Source: Escherichia coli
Lineage (GTDB): Bacteria; Pseudomonadota; Gammaproteobacteria; Enterobacterales; Enterobacteriaceae
Direction: 5' to 3'
Assembly: GCA_021307345.1 (NCBI GenBank)
Contig: CP089930.1
Location: 806,001 to 870,000, forward strand
Length of the DNA stretch: 64,000 bases
Notes under the pieces: model-generated
Databases searched by the model: none
Told to the model about the DNA's origin: nothing
What the model saw: the letters and a program-made list of their open reading frames with translations, nothing else
Position numbers and translations under genes: made by a program
Part shown: positions 39,973 through 50,345 of the stretch, piece by piece
Numbering within the stretch: position 1 is the stretch's first letter
How the letters are laid out: the number at the start of each line of letters is the position of its first letter

Positions 39973-40470
39973 ATGAACGGACTCACGGCAACGGGTGTCA
40001 CCGTCGGTATTTGTGCAGGGCTTTGGCAGTTAGTGTCTTCACATGTCGGGCTCTCTCAGGGATGGGAATTATTAGGAACGATTGGCTTCGTCGCCTTTTG
40101 CAGTTTTTATGCCGCAGGCGGCGGTAAATCGGGGTTTATCAGAAGCCTGGCGGTTAATTATTCCGGGATGGTGTGGGCGTTTTTCGCCGCGCTGGCTGCC
40201 GGCTGGCTGGCTTCTGTAAGTGGTCTTTCTGGATTCTGGGCAAGCGTGATTACTACCGTGCCCTTCTCAGCGGTGGTGGTCTGGCAAGGACGTTTCTGGT
40301 TACTGTCATTCATTCCCGGTGGCTTTCTCGGCATGACGCTATTTTTTGCCAGCGGGATGAACTGGACGGTAACGTTACTGGGTTTTCTGGCGGGTAACTG
40401 CGTGGGGATAATTTCCGAATATGGCGGACAAAAATTAAGCGAAGCGACAACTAAACGCGACGGGTATTAA
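39973..40470 (+). CDS. yahC: YahC, DUF1097 inner-membrane protein
   Basis: 165 residues, strongly hydrophobic with about five membrane segments, DUF1097 family. Preceded by a good Shine-Dalgarno (GAGGGGAAC) 6 bp before the ATG. Divergent from yahDEFG and followed by yahB; it might be the transporter for the cluster's substrate, but that is speculation. Confidence 0.92.
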   Translation: MNGLTATGVTVGICAGLWQLVSSHVGLSQGWELLGTIGFVAFCSFYAAGGGKSGFIRSLAVNYSGMVWAFFAALAAGWLASVSGLSGFWASVITTVPFSAVVVWQGRFWLLSFIPGGFLGMTLFFASGMNWTVTLLGFLAGNCVGIISEYGGQKLSEATTKRDGY

Positions 40471-40561
40471 AAGTTATTCAAAAATGATTATCTATCTTTA
40501 ACCGATACCTCTACAGTCATGGCTGGAGAAATTCATATTAGAAAATGGCGGGAATGGTTTA

Positions 40562-41494
40562 ATGAACTCAATTTTTACCGAAGAAAACCTGTTGGCATTT
40601 ACTACCGCTGCGCGTTTTGGCAGTTTCAGCAAAGCCGCAGAAGAGTTGGGTTTAACCACTTCCGCCATTAGCTACACCATCAAGCGAATGGAAACGGGGC
40701 TGGATGTAGTGCTGTTCACCCGCAATACCCGCAGCATTGAGTTAACGGAGTCCGGGCGTTATTTTTTCCGCAAGGCCACCGACCTGCTGAATGATTTTCA
40801 CGCCATCAAACGCAGCATCGATACTATTTCGCAGGGCATAGAAGCACGCGTGCGCATTTGTATTAATCAGCTACTTTATACACCCAAACACACCGCACGC
40901 TTATTACAGGTGCTGAAAAAGCAGTTTCCTACCTGCCAGATTACCGTCACCACCGAAGTGTATAACGGCGTCTGGGATGCGATTATCAATAACCAGGCGA
41001 ATATCGCCATCGGCGCGCCCGATACGCTGCTGGACGGTGGCGGCATTGATTACACCGAGATTGGTGCGATTCGCTGGGCTTTTGCTATCGCCCCGGATCA
41101 CCCGTTAGCCTTTGTGCCGGAGCCGATCGCCGAAAGCCAGCTGCGTCTCTACCCTAATATTATGGTGGAGGACACCGCGCATACGATTAATAAAAAGGTG
41201 GGTTGGTTGCTGCATGGGCAGGAGTCGATTCTGGTGCCTGATTTCAACACCAAATGTCAGTGCCAGATTTTAGGTGAAGGGATTGGTTTTTTGCCAGATT
41301 ACATGGTTCGTGAAGCGATGGCGCAATCACTGCTGGTTACCCGACAAATTCATAATCCGCGCCAAGATTCACGCATGTTACTGGCGACCCAGCACTCTGC
41401 AACGGGTCAGGTGACGCAGTGGATTAAAAGGCAATTTGCGCCAAATGGCATATTAACGGGGATCTATCAGGATTTACTGCATCGGGAGAATTAA
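40562..41494 (+). CDS. yahB: YahB, LysR-type regulator
   Basis: 310-residue LysR-type regulator, with the N-terminal winged HTH (FGSFSKAAEELGLTTSAISYTIKRME) and a substrate-binding-like effector domain. It lies 91 bp after yahC in the same direction. Its target is probably the yahC/yahDEFG intergenic region (inference from position). Confidence 0.93.
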   Translation: MNSIFTEENLLAFTTAARFGSFSKAAEELGLTTSAISYTIKRMETGLDVVLFTRNTRSIELTESGRYFFRKATDLLNDFHAIKRSIDTISQGIEARVRICINQLLYTPKHTARLLQVLKKQFPTCQITVTTEVYNGVWDAIINNQANIAIGAPDTLLDGGGIDYTEIGAIRWAFAIAPDHPLAFVPEPIAESQLRLYPNIMVEDTAHTINKKVGWLLHGQESILVPDFNTKCQCQILGEGIGFLPDYMVREAMAQSLLVTRQIHNPRQDSRMLLATQHSATGQVTQWIKRQFAPNGILTGIYQDLLHREN

Positions 41495-41535
41495 TCGCTG
41501 CCAACCTCCCGATGCGCTGTGAATAGCGGCTTACA

Positions 41536-42624
41536 TCAACCACCGGCTTTCATTACCCAGTCAGAGACAAATTTATTACCCGGAACCGGCGGAGAGTACA
41601 AATAGCCCTGCAAAAAGTGAACACCTTTACCGATCATTAAGTCCGCCTGCTCCTGGGTTTCTACCCCTTCCGCTACGATACTCAGACCAGGCTTACGCGC
41701 CAGTTCGACAATATTGTCCACAATATGGCCGGAGATTTCGTCAACACTCGCCATTTGCACAAACGACTTGTCAATTTTAATAAAATCGACCGGAAACGCC
41801 TGCAGATAACGATAGGTCGCATAGCCCGTACCAAAGTCATCCAGCGCAAAGGTAATGTTGTGCTGATGAAGGCTGTCAAATATCGCTCTGGCTTCTGGTG
41901 TTACCGGAATGGGGTTACGTTCTGTCAGCTCAAGAACCAGCTTGATTTTATCATTACCTAATTTCTTGACCAGGTTCAGACACTCTTTTTCAAATCCCGC
42001 AGCCAAAAAACAGCCCGCCGAGACGTTGATACCAATATGGAAATTGTCCGGTAGCAAATGTTTTACCGGCAGCAGAATATCCGCAGTCTGTTTCATCAAC
42101 TGGCGGGTCATTATGACAATAAGGCCAGATGACTCCGCCAGAGGAATAAACTGATCCGGAGGGATAATTCCCGTTTGCGGGTGCTCCCAGCGAACAAGCA
42201 CTTCACAGCCTGTTAGTACCCCTGTCTGTGCGCAGAAAACAGGTTGGATCCACGGTTTAAATTCATGGTTTTCCAGCGCCAGGCTGATGGCTTCAGGCGT
42301 GACAATATGGTGACAACGGTTGTCAGGGATATAGAATTTATTTTTATTAACTGTGGCGGTGACTACCTGTGGATGATATTGAAAAAAGATATCCCGCCAG
42401 AAGGTAATATCACTCTGAATACCGAGTTTTTCGTACAGTTGTTTCTTTTGATGTGAAATTGTTTTTGCGCTGCGATTTCTATATTGTGATATTTCTGTAA
42501 CAGACATCCCCTCCATCAGCAGCTTGAGTAAAAGCCGTTCTTTCTCGGACACAATACCAGGCAACGTCAGATTAACGGTTGCCCCGAACTCTTCAAGAAA
42601 AACACTCAAATCATGCGAAGCCAT
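41536..42624 (-). CDS. pdeL: PdeL (YahA), c-di-GMP phosphodiesterase with LuxR-type HTH
   Basis: 362 residues: LuxR-type helix-turn-helix (about 20-75, LLMEGMSVTEISQYRNRSAKTI) followed by an EAL domain. Catalytic signatures are present: GCEVLVRWEHP (the EAL position), NVSAGCF, LELTER, LDDFGTGYATY, IKIDKSFV and AEGVET. It hydrolyses cyclic di-GMP to pGpG and also acts as a DNA-binding regulator. Convergent with yahB and next to an autotransporter gene, a plausible adhesion/motility link. Confidence 0.95.
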   Translation of the reverse strand: MASHDLSVFLEEFGATVNLTLPGIVSEKERLLLKLLMEGMSVTEISQYRNRSAKTISHQKKQLYEKLGIQSDITFWRDIFFQYHPQVVTATVNKNKFYIPDNRCHHIVTPEAISLALENHEFKPWIQPVFCAQTGVLTGCEVLVRWEHPQTGIIPPDQFIPLAESSGLIVIMTRQLMKQTADILLPVKHLLPDNFHIGINVSAGCFLAAGFEKECLNLVKKLGNDKIKLVLELTERNPIPVTPEARAIFDSLHQHNITFALDDFGTGYATYRYLQAFPVDFIKIDKSFVQMASVDEISGHIVDNIVELARKPGLSIVAEGVETQEQADLMIGKGVHFLQGYLYSPPVPGNKFVSDWVMKAGG

Positions 42625-42765
42625 TTAACACACCTTGCTTAAATCATGTGCGCCAGCTAAATCCGCTTGTCTCCTTTCTGGCAGAAAAAGCTGGCGGCAA
42701 AAAAATAATACAGAGAGTCGAATTGTCACTCATCCGACTCCCTCTCCTTTTACGAATTATTCAGT

Positions 42766-45700
42766 TCAGAATGACCACTTAACGCCAATCATCGCGGAGG
42801 TGTCATTATATCCCTTGTCAGCAACCTGAACGCCCACATTTCCCCAGACATTCAGGTTGGCATTTAGCTGTCCTTCCACCCCGGTTTTTATCTCGGCAAT
42901 ATTTCGGGTTCCATCCTGAGAGACTGACACGCCATCCATGCGAGTGCTGAAATCCTTACTGTTATGTAGCCAGTTCACTTCCATAAATGGCTGGAACTCG
43001 CGGGATTTGCCTTCATCCATTTTATGGTGGCTCTTAAGCCAGGTTTTCACGCCCAGTCGGGTCTGAATATTACCGTCTCCTTCGCTTCGCACCAGAGTAC
43101 CGTTGCTTTCGCGATGCTTATCAGCTTTTACTCCCATCCAGGTAATCTGTGCTTGTGGCTGGATATACCATTCGTTCCGCGTTCCCTGGCTGCCATTAAA
43201 TTCAGCTAATTTGTGCTTGTATCCAGCCTCCAGTGAAGCGGTAACCCCTTTTGATTTATAAGATTCGCTCTGTAAATCATCACCTTTCACTGTGTTATCA
43301 AACCAGCTGTACTGCGCCCAACTGTCGAGATACGCCCCGTTATGTGACTCATCATCCGCATACCAGGTCGCATATAACCCCGTGCTGTAACCATTCACGC
43401 TTGCTTTAGTTCGATAACCGGTGCGCGATGAGATAGTCTTGCTGTCACTGTTACCGTAACCAGCCATGACCCCCAGATGCCAGCGGTCGTTGCCACTTAT
43501 ACTCCACTGCGCGATATCGCCCCCCAGTTGCAGAACATAGCGATTGCTTTGGGTTTTCAACTGGCCACTTGCATCACGCCATTTGTTGTGGCCCCCTTCA
43601 TGACGCATCCACATGGTGGTTTGTTTCTGCTCACCCGTGACCAGATCGGTATAGTATGTGCTCCCCAGACGTTCATGCAGTCGGGAGGTAAACATTGTGT
43701 TGGCTGCCGCAAGGTTCGCGATGTAACCACCAGCCTCCGGGCGCAGGTCATTATCCAGAGTCTGGTCAGGAACAGGCGTTGGCTCTGGCGTCGGCTCTGG
43801 CGTCGGCTCTGGCGTCGGATTCGGCTCCGGATTCGGCTCCGGATTCGGCATCGGCTCTGGCTCCGGTTGCGGTTCAACTGACTCACCACCGCTGGTCAGA
43901 TACCAGTTACCGCTGTTTGCCCCCTGACCACGTGCGAGAGTGTAGTCATACGCGCCCGCAACGATACGCCCCGCCTGAACAAACTCCCCCTCGGACTTAC
44001 CACCTACATGGATAAGTTCGATACCGTTAAGGGTTTTAGCGCCTGTACCGCCAGCGTTATTCACCGTAACGGACGTCATGCCGCTGGTATCGCCCTCAAC
44101 AACCAGTTTATCAGTCACTGAATCATCGCCATTCAGTACCGTATTCATAACCAGTTGACCGTTATTACCGTGGTAGTTCCCCTTCACCACTAACGCATTG
44201 CCCGCTTGCTGTCCTGACATCCCGGTCATCAGCGTGCCGTTGTTGGTCAAATTGCCACCCAGGCTGTAACTCACAGGCACAGCCGCTCTTTTTTCACCGC
44301 TATTATTCAACACCAGGGTGCCGTTGTTCTCAACGTTTGCGCTACCCAATCCCTGTGCGTGGCTTACCAGGACATGAGCTGAGTTAGCAATATTCATATT
44401 CGCCGTCAGGCTGCTGTTATCGCCCGCGATATCCAGCGTGCCACCCTGAACATTCAGCGTCCCGCTCCCCGTTAATGAACCGGTTGCAGTCCCCCCGTTG
44501 GCAAGAGTCAGAGTTCCGCCGTTTAAGTTCAACAGCGAATCGGCGCTACCATTGAGCGTACCCACGGTCTGGCTATGACCATTCATATCCATTTCAGTTT
44601 CTGCCGCCAGACGCAGTTCCTGGGTATTACCCAACACATTATCGTTATTCAGCAAGAGCGTCCCGCTACGCAGATCGGTAACACCGGTATAGTCGTTGTC
44701 TTTGTTAGAAAGCGATACAGTCTGGCCTTTCTGGCTGCAGAATGCCAGGTCACCATTACCGGTAATTTTTGCGCTGAGATCGGCGGCATTCTCGCTTTTA
44801 CCATTGGCACTCAGCACCAGGGCATCGCTGTCAGTAGCCTGCAAATCAAGCTGCGTCAGGCCATAGCCGATATACAGGCCGTCATTATTTACCCCACTCG
44901 TCAGACGATAGTCATAAGTGCCAACGGCAGCTTTTTTCCCATTCTGCTGAATATCACGTTGCGCACTGCTGGAGAGAGTTTGTCCATTTTTATCCTGCAA
45001 TTGCAGATTGCCCGCATCCCCCAGCACCTCCGCCCCCTGCGCATCAACCAGCAGAATGGCGCTGTTATCATCATCAACTTCAGTGAGCGATAATGCAGAG
45101 TCAATATCACGAGATACTGAGCTTACAACGTCGCGGTCGGCAACCTGAATAACCCCCTCGCCCCGTAGATCCAGCGTTTTGCTAACTTTGACGGTTCCTT
45201 CTGTCATCTGTGCATCAGTTGTCAGAGCACCAAAATCAACGGTTCCGCCGGAGAACCCCAGAGTGCTAATGGAGTGAGTACCATTACCCACCGTTATCTG
45301 ACTTCCCTGACCCGCAGTGATCCCGCCTCTCTGCAGAAACTCAGCATTCTGTTCCAGGTTAAATGTCGTGTTCTGGAACGCCAGTGCCCCCTGGAACCAG
45401 TCGGTGTAAGCAAACTCATCGAAGGAGAATGCATGATTCCCCATGTCTATTTCAACAATGCCTTTACCTTGAAGATCGTTATCAAATACCCAATCTTTGT
45501 TGGCATTAATTTGCAATTTGCCATCAACATCCAGATCCGCATTACCGATGTTCTTTTCTTCAGTAATAACAGCTACAGCATCGGAGGCAACATCAATATA
45601 TCCGCTGAATGCATAATTATTACCGGTCAAAGCAACCGTCCCACTGTCGATACTGATTGTACCGTTGCCGGAGATCTTATTGGCAAAGGTCATGCTATCG

Positions 45701-46767
45701 TCAGCCTTCAGGTGTAATTTTCCGCGATTAGAGATATCTGCCGTGCCTATATTTTGAGTGATCCCCAAAGCTCCATTTTGGCCAATCGTTACTTTGCCGC
45801 TAAATGCAGAATTATCACCGGTTAAGTAAGTCGTGCCACTGAGCGCATTGATATTGCCCAGCCCCTCACTACCACTGACAATGTTAGCGGAAATAGTCGC
45901 GTTTTTATCCGTGTGGTTTAATGTGATTTTCTTTTCGGATGTCGAAGCCCACACAAACTCAATTTTTTCGGCATCAATAATCCCTGCTGCTTTCGCATCA
46001 CTCCCTTCCTGTGCACCTAACGCCAACTCCGAATTGGTGCTTAAACTAATTTTCGGTGCAGAAATTTTGCCGCCTTCTGAAACAGCAAGTGTGGTATCGG
46101 AGTTTTGATTATAATAGCCCAGACTAATTTGCTCACTGGCATTAACTTCACCACCGTTATTAACAGACAGGTACTGATCTCCACCGTAACTGCTGTAAAC
46201 GCCCATGAAGAAAGTTTTGGAATTTACCTGGCTGCCTTCGCCACTGACATTTCCCTGCGTATAAGTCAGACGACTGGTGCCATTAACATGAATTTTGCCG
46301 CCGTTGGAGACATTAAAATAGCCGCGATCGTGCCTGGAGCCAGAGTTTGAATCATAGAGATCATCAGCATACAATTCACTACCGGCATTTGAAACGTTTA
46401 GAAAACCCGTCCCTTTCAGCAATACATCAAGCTGACCATTGATATACACTTTCCCTCCGGTGATATCCAACCCACCACCAGAATTGAGCGTGAAACGTGG
46501 ACGAGAAGTGTCTGTAACGTCGATAACCAGATTAGCATTATCAGTAACCGTAATACGGTAATCGATGTTCTGATCGGCCTTGCCAAAATCAATAGTCTTG
46601 TCCTGGTTCACGGTGACATCACCAGAGAACGCCAGAGATGAATATAAACCTATCGCGCTAATTAAAACGGCTCTTGCCTTCTTTCCTTTTATTCTACTTC
46701 CCAGCTCAGAGCAAACGCACCAACAGTTACGGGACCTGTTCCACTTTAGCCGATATATTTTATTCAT
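42766..46767 (-). CDS. ehaA: EhaA-type autotransporter adhesin
   Basis: 1333-residue autotransporter. The start at 46767 gives an extended ESPR signal (MNKIYRLKWNRSRNCWCVCS ... then a hydrophobic stretch ending LYSSLAFSG), which is why I reject the 26-residue longer ORF. The passenger (about 55-1000) is rich in repeated beta-helix motifs such as 'GNGTISIDSGTVALTGNN'. A Pro-rich linker (repeated PEPTPEP/PNPEPNP) precedes the beta-barrel (about 1060-1333) ending MIGVKWSF. EhaA is an adhesin and biofilm factor of enterohaemorrhagic E. coli found next to yahA/betT; the length (about 1327 there) and position agree. The symbol is assigned on family and locus. Confidence 0.87.
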   Translation of the reverse strand: MNKIYRLKWNRSRNCWCVCSELGSRIKGKKARAVLISAIGLYSSLAFSGDVTVNQDKTIDFGKADQNIDYRITVTDNANLVIDVTDTSRPRFTLNSGGGLDITGGKVYINGQLDVLLKGTGFLNVSNAGSELYADDLYDSNSGSRHDRGYFNVSNGGKIHVNGTSRLTYTQGNVSGEGSQVNSKTFFMGVYSSYGGDQYLSVNNGGEVNASEQISLGYYNQNSDTTLAVSEGGKISAPKISLSTNSELALGAQEGSDAKAAGIIDAEKIEFVWASTSEKKITLNHTDKNATISANIVSGSEGLGNINALSGTTYLTGDNSAFSGKVTIGQNGALGITQNIGTADISNRGKLHLKADDSMTFANKISGNGTISIDSGTVALTGNNYAFSGYIDVASDAVAVITEEKNIGNADLDVDGKLQINANKDWVFDNDLQGKGIVEIDMGNHAFSFDEFAYTDWFQGALAFQNTTFNLEQNAEFLQRGGITAGQGSQITVGNGTHSISTLGFSGGTVDFGALTTDAQMTEGTVKVSKTLDLRGEGVIQVADRDVVSSVSRDIDSALSLTEVDDDNSAILLVDAQGAEVLGDAGNLQLQDKNGQTLSSSAQRDIQQNGKKAAVGTYDYRLTSGVNNDGLYIGYGLTQLDLQATDSDALVLSANGKSENAADLSAKITGNGDLAFCSQKGQTVSLSNKDNDYTGVTDLRSGTLLLNNDNVLGNTQELRLAAETEMDMNGHSQTVGTLNGSADSLLNLNGGTLTLANGGTATGSLTGSGTLNVQGGTLDIAGDNSSLTANMNIANSAHVLVSHAQGLGSANVENNGTLVLNNSGEKRAAVPVSYSLGGNLTNNGTLMTGMSGQQAGNALVVKGNYHGNNGQLVMNTVLNGDDSVTDKLVVEGDTSGMTSVTVNNAGGTGAKTLNGIELIHVGGKSEGEFVQAGRIVAGAYDYTLARGQGANSGNWYLTSGGESVEPQPEPEPMPNPEPNPEPNPTPEPTPEPTPEPTPVPDQTLDNDLRPEAGGYIANLAAANTMFTSRLHERLGSTYYTDLVTGEQKQTTMWMRHEGGHNKWRDASGQLKTQSNRYVLQLGGDIAQWSISGNDRWHLGVMAGYGNSDSKTISSRTGYRTKASVNGYSTGLYATWYADDESHNGAYLDSWAQYSWFDNTVKGDDLQSESYKSKGVTASLEAGYKHKLAEFNGSQGTRNEWYIQPQAQITWMGVKADKHRESNGTLVRSEGDGNIQTRLGVKTWLKSHHKMDEGKSREFQPFMEVNWLHNSKDFSTRMDGVSVSQDGTRNIAEIKTGVEGQLNANLNVWGNVGVQVADKGYNDTSAMIGVKWSF

Positions 46768-47458
46768 GAGACTCTCCAGCAATGCATCCAGACAAAACCA
46801 AGCTCTCATACACCGAGGTGAATTAAATTCCGCACCTCGACTCATGAGAGATATAAAAATTCAAAAAGACTGCATAATATCGAAAACTGTATAATTCAGG
46901 CATACAGTTCAGAGGGTAATATAGGGCTAACTCTCCACTGGACACGTTTTCCAAATTAACAACCGCAACATCATCCTTACATTAACTTCCAGTTTTGAAC
47001 ACAGGCGCATTATATGTATCTACGAATCCAGATCAACTCAAAATATAGCCCAAAGCAAAGCAATGAGACCTCATATTAATATAAGAAAAATTGGTAACAC
47101 TAAATGAGTATATAAATATAAGACTTATCTTATTAAAAATAATATATCAACTTAGGACTGAATCCATTCAGCAAAAATATAAGATATTATTAAGAAAAGA
47201 ATAAATCTCAGCGGGATTTAACTGTGATTACAAGGAAAGCATCTGAATGCTGTAAAAATATAAGCGTGGATTTTTACACTAAATCTTTACAGCGTAAAAC
47301 TATAATGACACAAACAATCGACGTTCGGTTTATTTTTATCCACCAAACATAACACAAATGAACGGGTGTTTTAACTGCCTATTTTTCCATCACCCTGGTA
47401 TATGCGCTCCCGTTTCTGAGCGCCCAGATAGAGCAGTTATTCCGTTCAATATGACAGC
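46768..47458. other. AT-rich upstream region of the ehaA-type gene, no gene seen
   Basis: Nearly 700 bp without a supportable ORF. It is AT-rich (for example 47085-47180) and will contain the autotransporter promoter on the minus strand. No rRNA/tRNA-like structure was seen. The AT bias again suggests H-NS control (inference). Confidence 0.6.
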
Positions 47459-47487
47459 GCCATTCTGGATGTTCATACCAGAATGGC
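47459..47487. terminator. Stem-loop after ykgG
   Basis: Perfect 10-bp inverted repeat GCCATTCTGG / CCAGAATGGC with a 9-nt loop just beyond the ykgG stop at 47500. Probable transcript end for ykgEFG, although no long T-run follows. Confidence 0.55.
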
Positions 47488-47499
47488 CGCCAATCTCTC

Positions 47500-48195
47500 T
47501 CAACAATCCTCAATAATCAGGTACACCGCCTTCACCGGCCCGTGAACCCCAACGACTTTGATAAGTTCAATGTCCGCTGTTGAACTGGGGCCACTGATGA
47601 TGTTAATGCAGGATGGCATACGTTCACCAGCCTGCGCTTTCTGGTGCAATTTTTCTGCCAGCTGCGCCACTCGGGGCAAAATAGTGCTTTTACGCAAGAT
47701 AAAAATAGAGGACTCAGGTAGCAGACTCAATGAACGCCCGCGCTCAGCAGCGGAAAAAAGAACCACACCTCCCGACTCTGTTAAGCCATATTCAGCATAC
47801 ACAACGCCAACTTTCGCCTGCTCCGCCAGAGCGATATTCTCGACACCTTTCGCCGGATCCCAAACAGCGGCATTGCATTCCTGCTGTAAACGTCCACTGA
47901 TCCCCAGCTCCTCCAGTCGCTTGTCGCCACTCACCACGACCGACTGATCTCCCAGCTCTTTACACAAACGTAATGCCGCTTCTGCCGCCTGCGCCTCGCT
48001 GGTCAGTTCACAACGCGTCAACATGACATCGCTGGCAAACTGGATAAACGCATCACAGTGCTGCTGTTGATTAAGTTCGGTAAGCCGCTCGTTAGCATAG
48101 TTGTTAAGCGGCGCATCTTCTGCTTGCGGTTCACGTCGCAGCGGGCGACCCAGCGCCTGAGCAACGTTGTTCAAAAATTCGCTCCGATTATCCAT
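47500..48195 (-). CDS. ykgG: YkgG, LutC-like lactate utilisation protein
   Basis: 231 residues starting MDNRSEFLNNVAQALGRP; the larger ORF to 48342 only adds out-of-family residues. DUF162/LutC family, with AEYGLTESGGVVLFSAAERGRSLSLLPE and a C-terminal NIISGPSSTADIELIKVVGVHGP. It forms, with YkgE and YkgF, the LutABC-type iron-sulphur L-lactate dehydrogenase. Overlaps ykgF by 8 bp. Confidence 0.94.
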   Translation of the reverse strand: MDNRSEFLNNVAQALGRPLRREPQAEDAPLNNYANERLTELNQQQHCDAFIQFASDVMLTRCELTSEAQAAEAALRLCKELGDQSVVVSGDKRLEELGISGRLQQECNAAVWDPAKGVENIALAEQAKVGVVYAEYGLTESGGVVLFSAAERGRSLSLLPESSIFILRKSTILPRVAQLAEKLHQKAQAGERMPSCINIISGPSSTADIELIKVVGVHGPVKAVYLIIEDC

Positions 48196-49615
48196 TCTTT
48201 TTCTCCTGCGCCTGATGTTTCTTAAACCAGCTACGGAAACTCTCTCCGTCAGCTTCAGGAAGATCGCGTGCTTCCATCCAGTCGCTAATTGCGCCGATCC
48301 TGAGCGGTGTTTTGCCGCCATTGATAAACCAGCTTGCCGCATGGGCGCCAGCCATCATTCCGACTTTCCACAATCCCGGATGACTATTGGCATAAGCAAA
48401 CATTTTGATCACCCGTTGCTCTGCTTTTGCGGTGATTCCTTTTTCAGCCATCACCCGACGATGGCGTAAAATCAGTTTCGACAGAGGAATACGCACCGGA
48501 CAAACGCTGTCACAGGCCGTGCATAAAGAGCAGGCGTAAGGCAAATCTTTAAAATCTTTATAGCCGCCAAGCAATGGAGAAATCACCGCACCAATTGGTC
48601 CTGGGTAAATAGAGCCATATCCGTGACCGCCAATATGGCGATATGCCGGGCAGGTATTCATACAGGCTCCGCAGCGAATACAGCGCAGCACATCACGAAA
48701 TTCAGAGGCCAGCACCTCGGAGCGTCCGTTATCAACAATAACCAGATGAAACTCTTCAGGGCCATCAACATGTCCTGCTTCGCGCGATCCTGTCAGCCAG
48801 GTGTTATATCCCGTCAAACGCGTACCAACGGCACTGCGCGCCAGCATGGTGATCAATACGTCTACCTCGGCAAACGTGGGGGCGATACGCTCCATACCCA
48901 TCACCGCAATGTGCGTTTTAGGCAGCGTGGTACACATTCGCGCATTACCTTCATTAGTCACCAGACATACCGAACCGGTTTCTGCCACCGCGAAATTACA
49001 GCCGGTAATACCGATTTCAGCACTGAGGAAATCTTCGCGGATCTTTTGGCGAATGAATAAGGTCATCGCTTCAGGCGTTTCCGGGCCATCATAACCCAGG
49101 CGTTCGTGTAGCACCCGGCGGATCTGGTGGCGATCTTTATGAATAGCCGGAACCACAACATGAGATGGCGGATCTTGATCCAACTGCAGAATGTATTCCC
49201 CCAGATCGGTTTCAATCACCTGAATGCCAGCATCCTGCAACACATGGTTGACGCCAATCTCTTCGGTCACCATTGATTTCGACTTCACCACTTTCCGCGC
49301 ATTTTTACGCTGGGCGACCTGTAAAATGTAGCGGGTAGCATCTTCTTTGGTTTTTGCAAAATAGACGTGACCGCCGTTTTGCGTCACTTTTTCTGAGAGC
49401 TGGTACAAATAAGCGTCAAGATTACTCAGAACATGATCACGTATCTGGGCAGCGCGATCGCGCCACTCCTCCCAGTGCCCTAGTTCATCAACCATTTTTT
49501 GCCGATTTGCACCAATACGCTGCTGCGCATTTGCCACCGCTTTGCGCATGATCGGATCTTCAATTTGCTGACGGATGCGTGTCTTAAATTCTGTATTACT
49601 GGTTTTGATCGACAT
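48188..49615 (-). CDS. ykgF: YkgF, LutB-like iron-sulphur protein
   Basis: 475 residues. Two [4Fe-4S] ferredoxin-type motifs are visible, CIRCGACMNTCP and CSLCTACDSVCPVRIP, in the C-terminal half. The N-terminal part carries the LutB DUF162-type domain (GITGCNFAVAETGSVCLVTNEG). Electron-transfer subunit of the LutABC lactate-oxidising complex. It lies 10 bp after ykgE. Confidence 0.95.
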   Translation of the reverse strand: MSIKTSNTEFKTRIRQQIEDPIMRKAVANAQQRIGANRQKMVDELGHWEEWRDRAAQIRDHVLSNLDAYLYQLSEKVTQNGGHVYFAKTKEDATRYILQVAQRKNARKVVKSKSMVTEEIGVNHVLQDAGIQVIETDLGEYILQLDQDPPSHVVVPAIHKDRHQIRRVLHERLGYDGPETPEAMTLFIRQKIREDFLSAEIGITGCNFAVAETGSVCLVTNEGNARMCTTLPKTHIAVMGMERIAPTFAEVDVLITMLARSAVGTRLTGYNTWLTGSREAGHVDGPEEFHLVIVDNGRSEVLASEFRDVLRCIRCGACMNTCPAYRHIGGHGYGSIYPGPIGAVISPLLGGYKDFKDLPYACSLCTACDSVCPVRIPLSKLILRHRRVMAEKGITAKAEQRVIKMFAYANSHPGLWKVGMMAGAHAASWFINGGKTPLRIGAISDWMEARDLPEADGESFRSWFKKHQAQEKKNG

Positions 49616-49625
49616 CTTTATATCC

Positions 49626-50345
49626 TCAGCGGCTCATCAGCACTTCAGCAATATGCATCACTTTGACTTTCTGCCCTTCACGTTGTAATCGCCCACTAAT
49701 GTTCAGCAGGCAACTCACGTCAGCGCCAATTAAATACTCAGGGCGGACTTCCATCAGGTGCGAAACCTTTTCTTTCACCATCTCGCCGGATATTTCGGCC
49801 ATTTTGACCGAGAACGTGCCGCCAAACCCGCAGCAAGTGTCCTGTTCGGCAAAGGGCAACAGCTCCAGTCCGCGTACATTTTTCAGCAGCGTAAGTGGCT
49901 CGTCCTTCACCCCCAGCTTACGGGACAGGCTGCAAGATGGGTGATACACCGCTCTCCCCTGCAAGCTGGCGCCGACATCCACTACCCCTAATTTATTAAC
50001 AATAAAAGAGGTGAGATCCTGCATACGCGCGGCAACCTTTTCGGCACGTAATGCCCATTCAGGTTCATCCGCCAGATACGTCGGGTAACTTTTTACGGCA
50101 TAGGTGCAGGAACCAGCAGGTGAAATAATGGGATCGTCGTTATCCTCCAGTGCAGCGATCAGATTTTTCATCCCCGGAATCGCTTCTTTGATATAACCAC
50201 TATTGATCGCAGGCTGACCGCAGCATCCCTGTTTCTCCGGGAAATTTACGCGACAGCCGAGTTTTTCCAGTAGCAGCACGGAGTCTCGTGCCATCCTTGA
50301 TTTCAGTGCATCACCAATACAGGTAACAAAGAAATTTACATTCAC
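49626..50345 (-). CDS. ykgE: YkgE, LutA-like CCG-domain protein
   Basis: 239 residues with two cysteine-rich CCG motifs, EKQGCCGQPAINSG and EQDTCCGFGGTFS, which bind iron-sulphur or related redox cofactors. I chose the GTG at 50345 because a GGAG Shine-Dalgarno sits 8 bp upstream; another in-frame GTG at 50354 lacks one. First gene of ykgEFG. Divergent from the lactate permease, which supports a lactate role. Confidence 0.94.
   Translation of the reverse strand: MNVNFFVTCIGDALKSRMARDSVLLLEKLGCRVNFPEKQGCCGQPAINSGYIKEAIPGMKNLIAALEDNDDPIISPAGSCTYAVKSYPTYLADEPEWALRAEKVAARMQDLTSFIVNKLGVVDVGASLQGRAVYHPSCSLSRKLGVKDEPLTLLKNVRGLELLPFAEQDTCCGFGGTFSVKMAEISGEMVKEKVSHLMEVRPEYLIGADVSCLLNISGRLQREGQKVKVMHIAEVLMSR

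Noticed and set aside
47085-47180. Very AT-rich stretch as a replication origin or phage attachment site
   Set aside because: No iterons, no DnaA-like boxes seen, and no integrase nearby. It is better explained as an H-NS-type promoter region.
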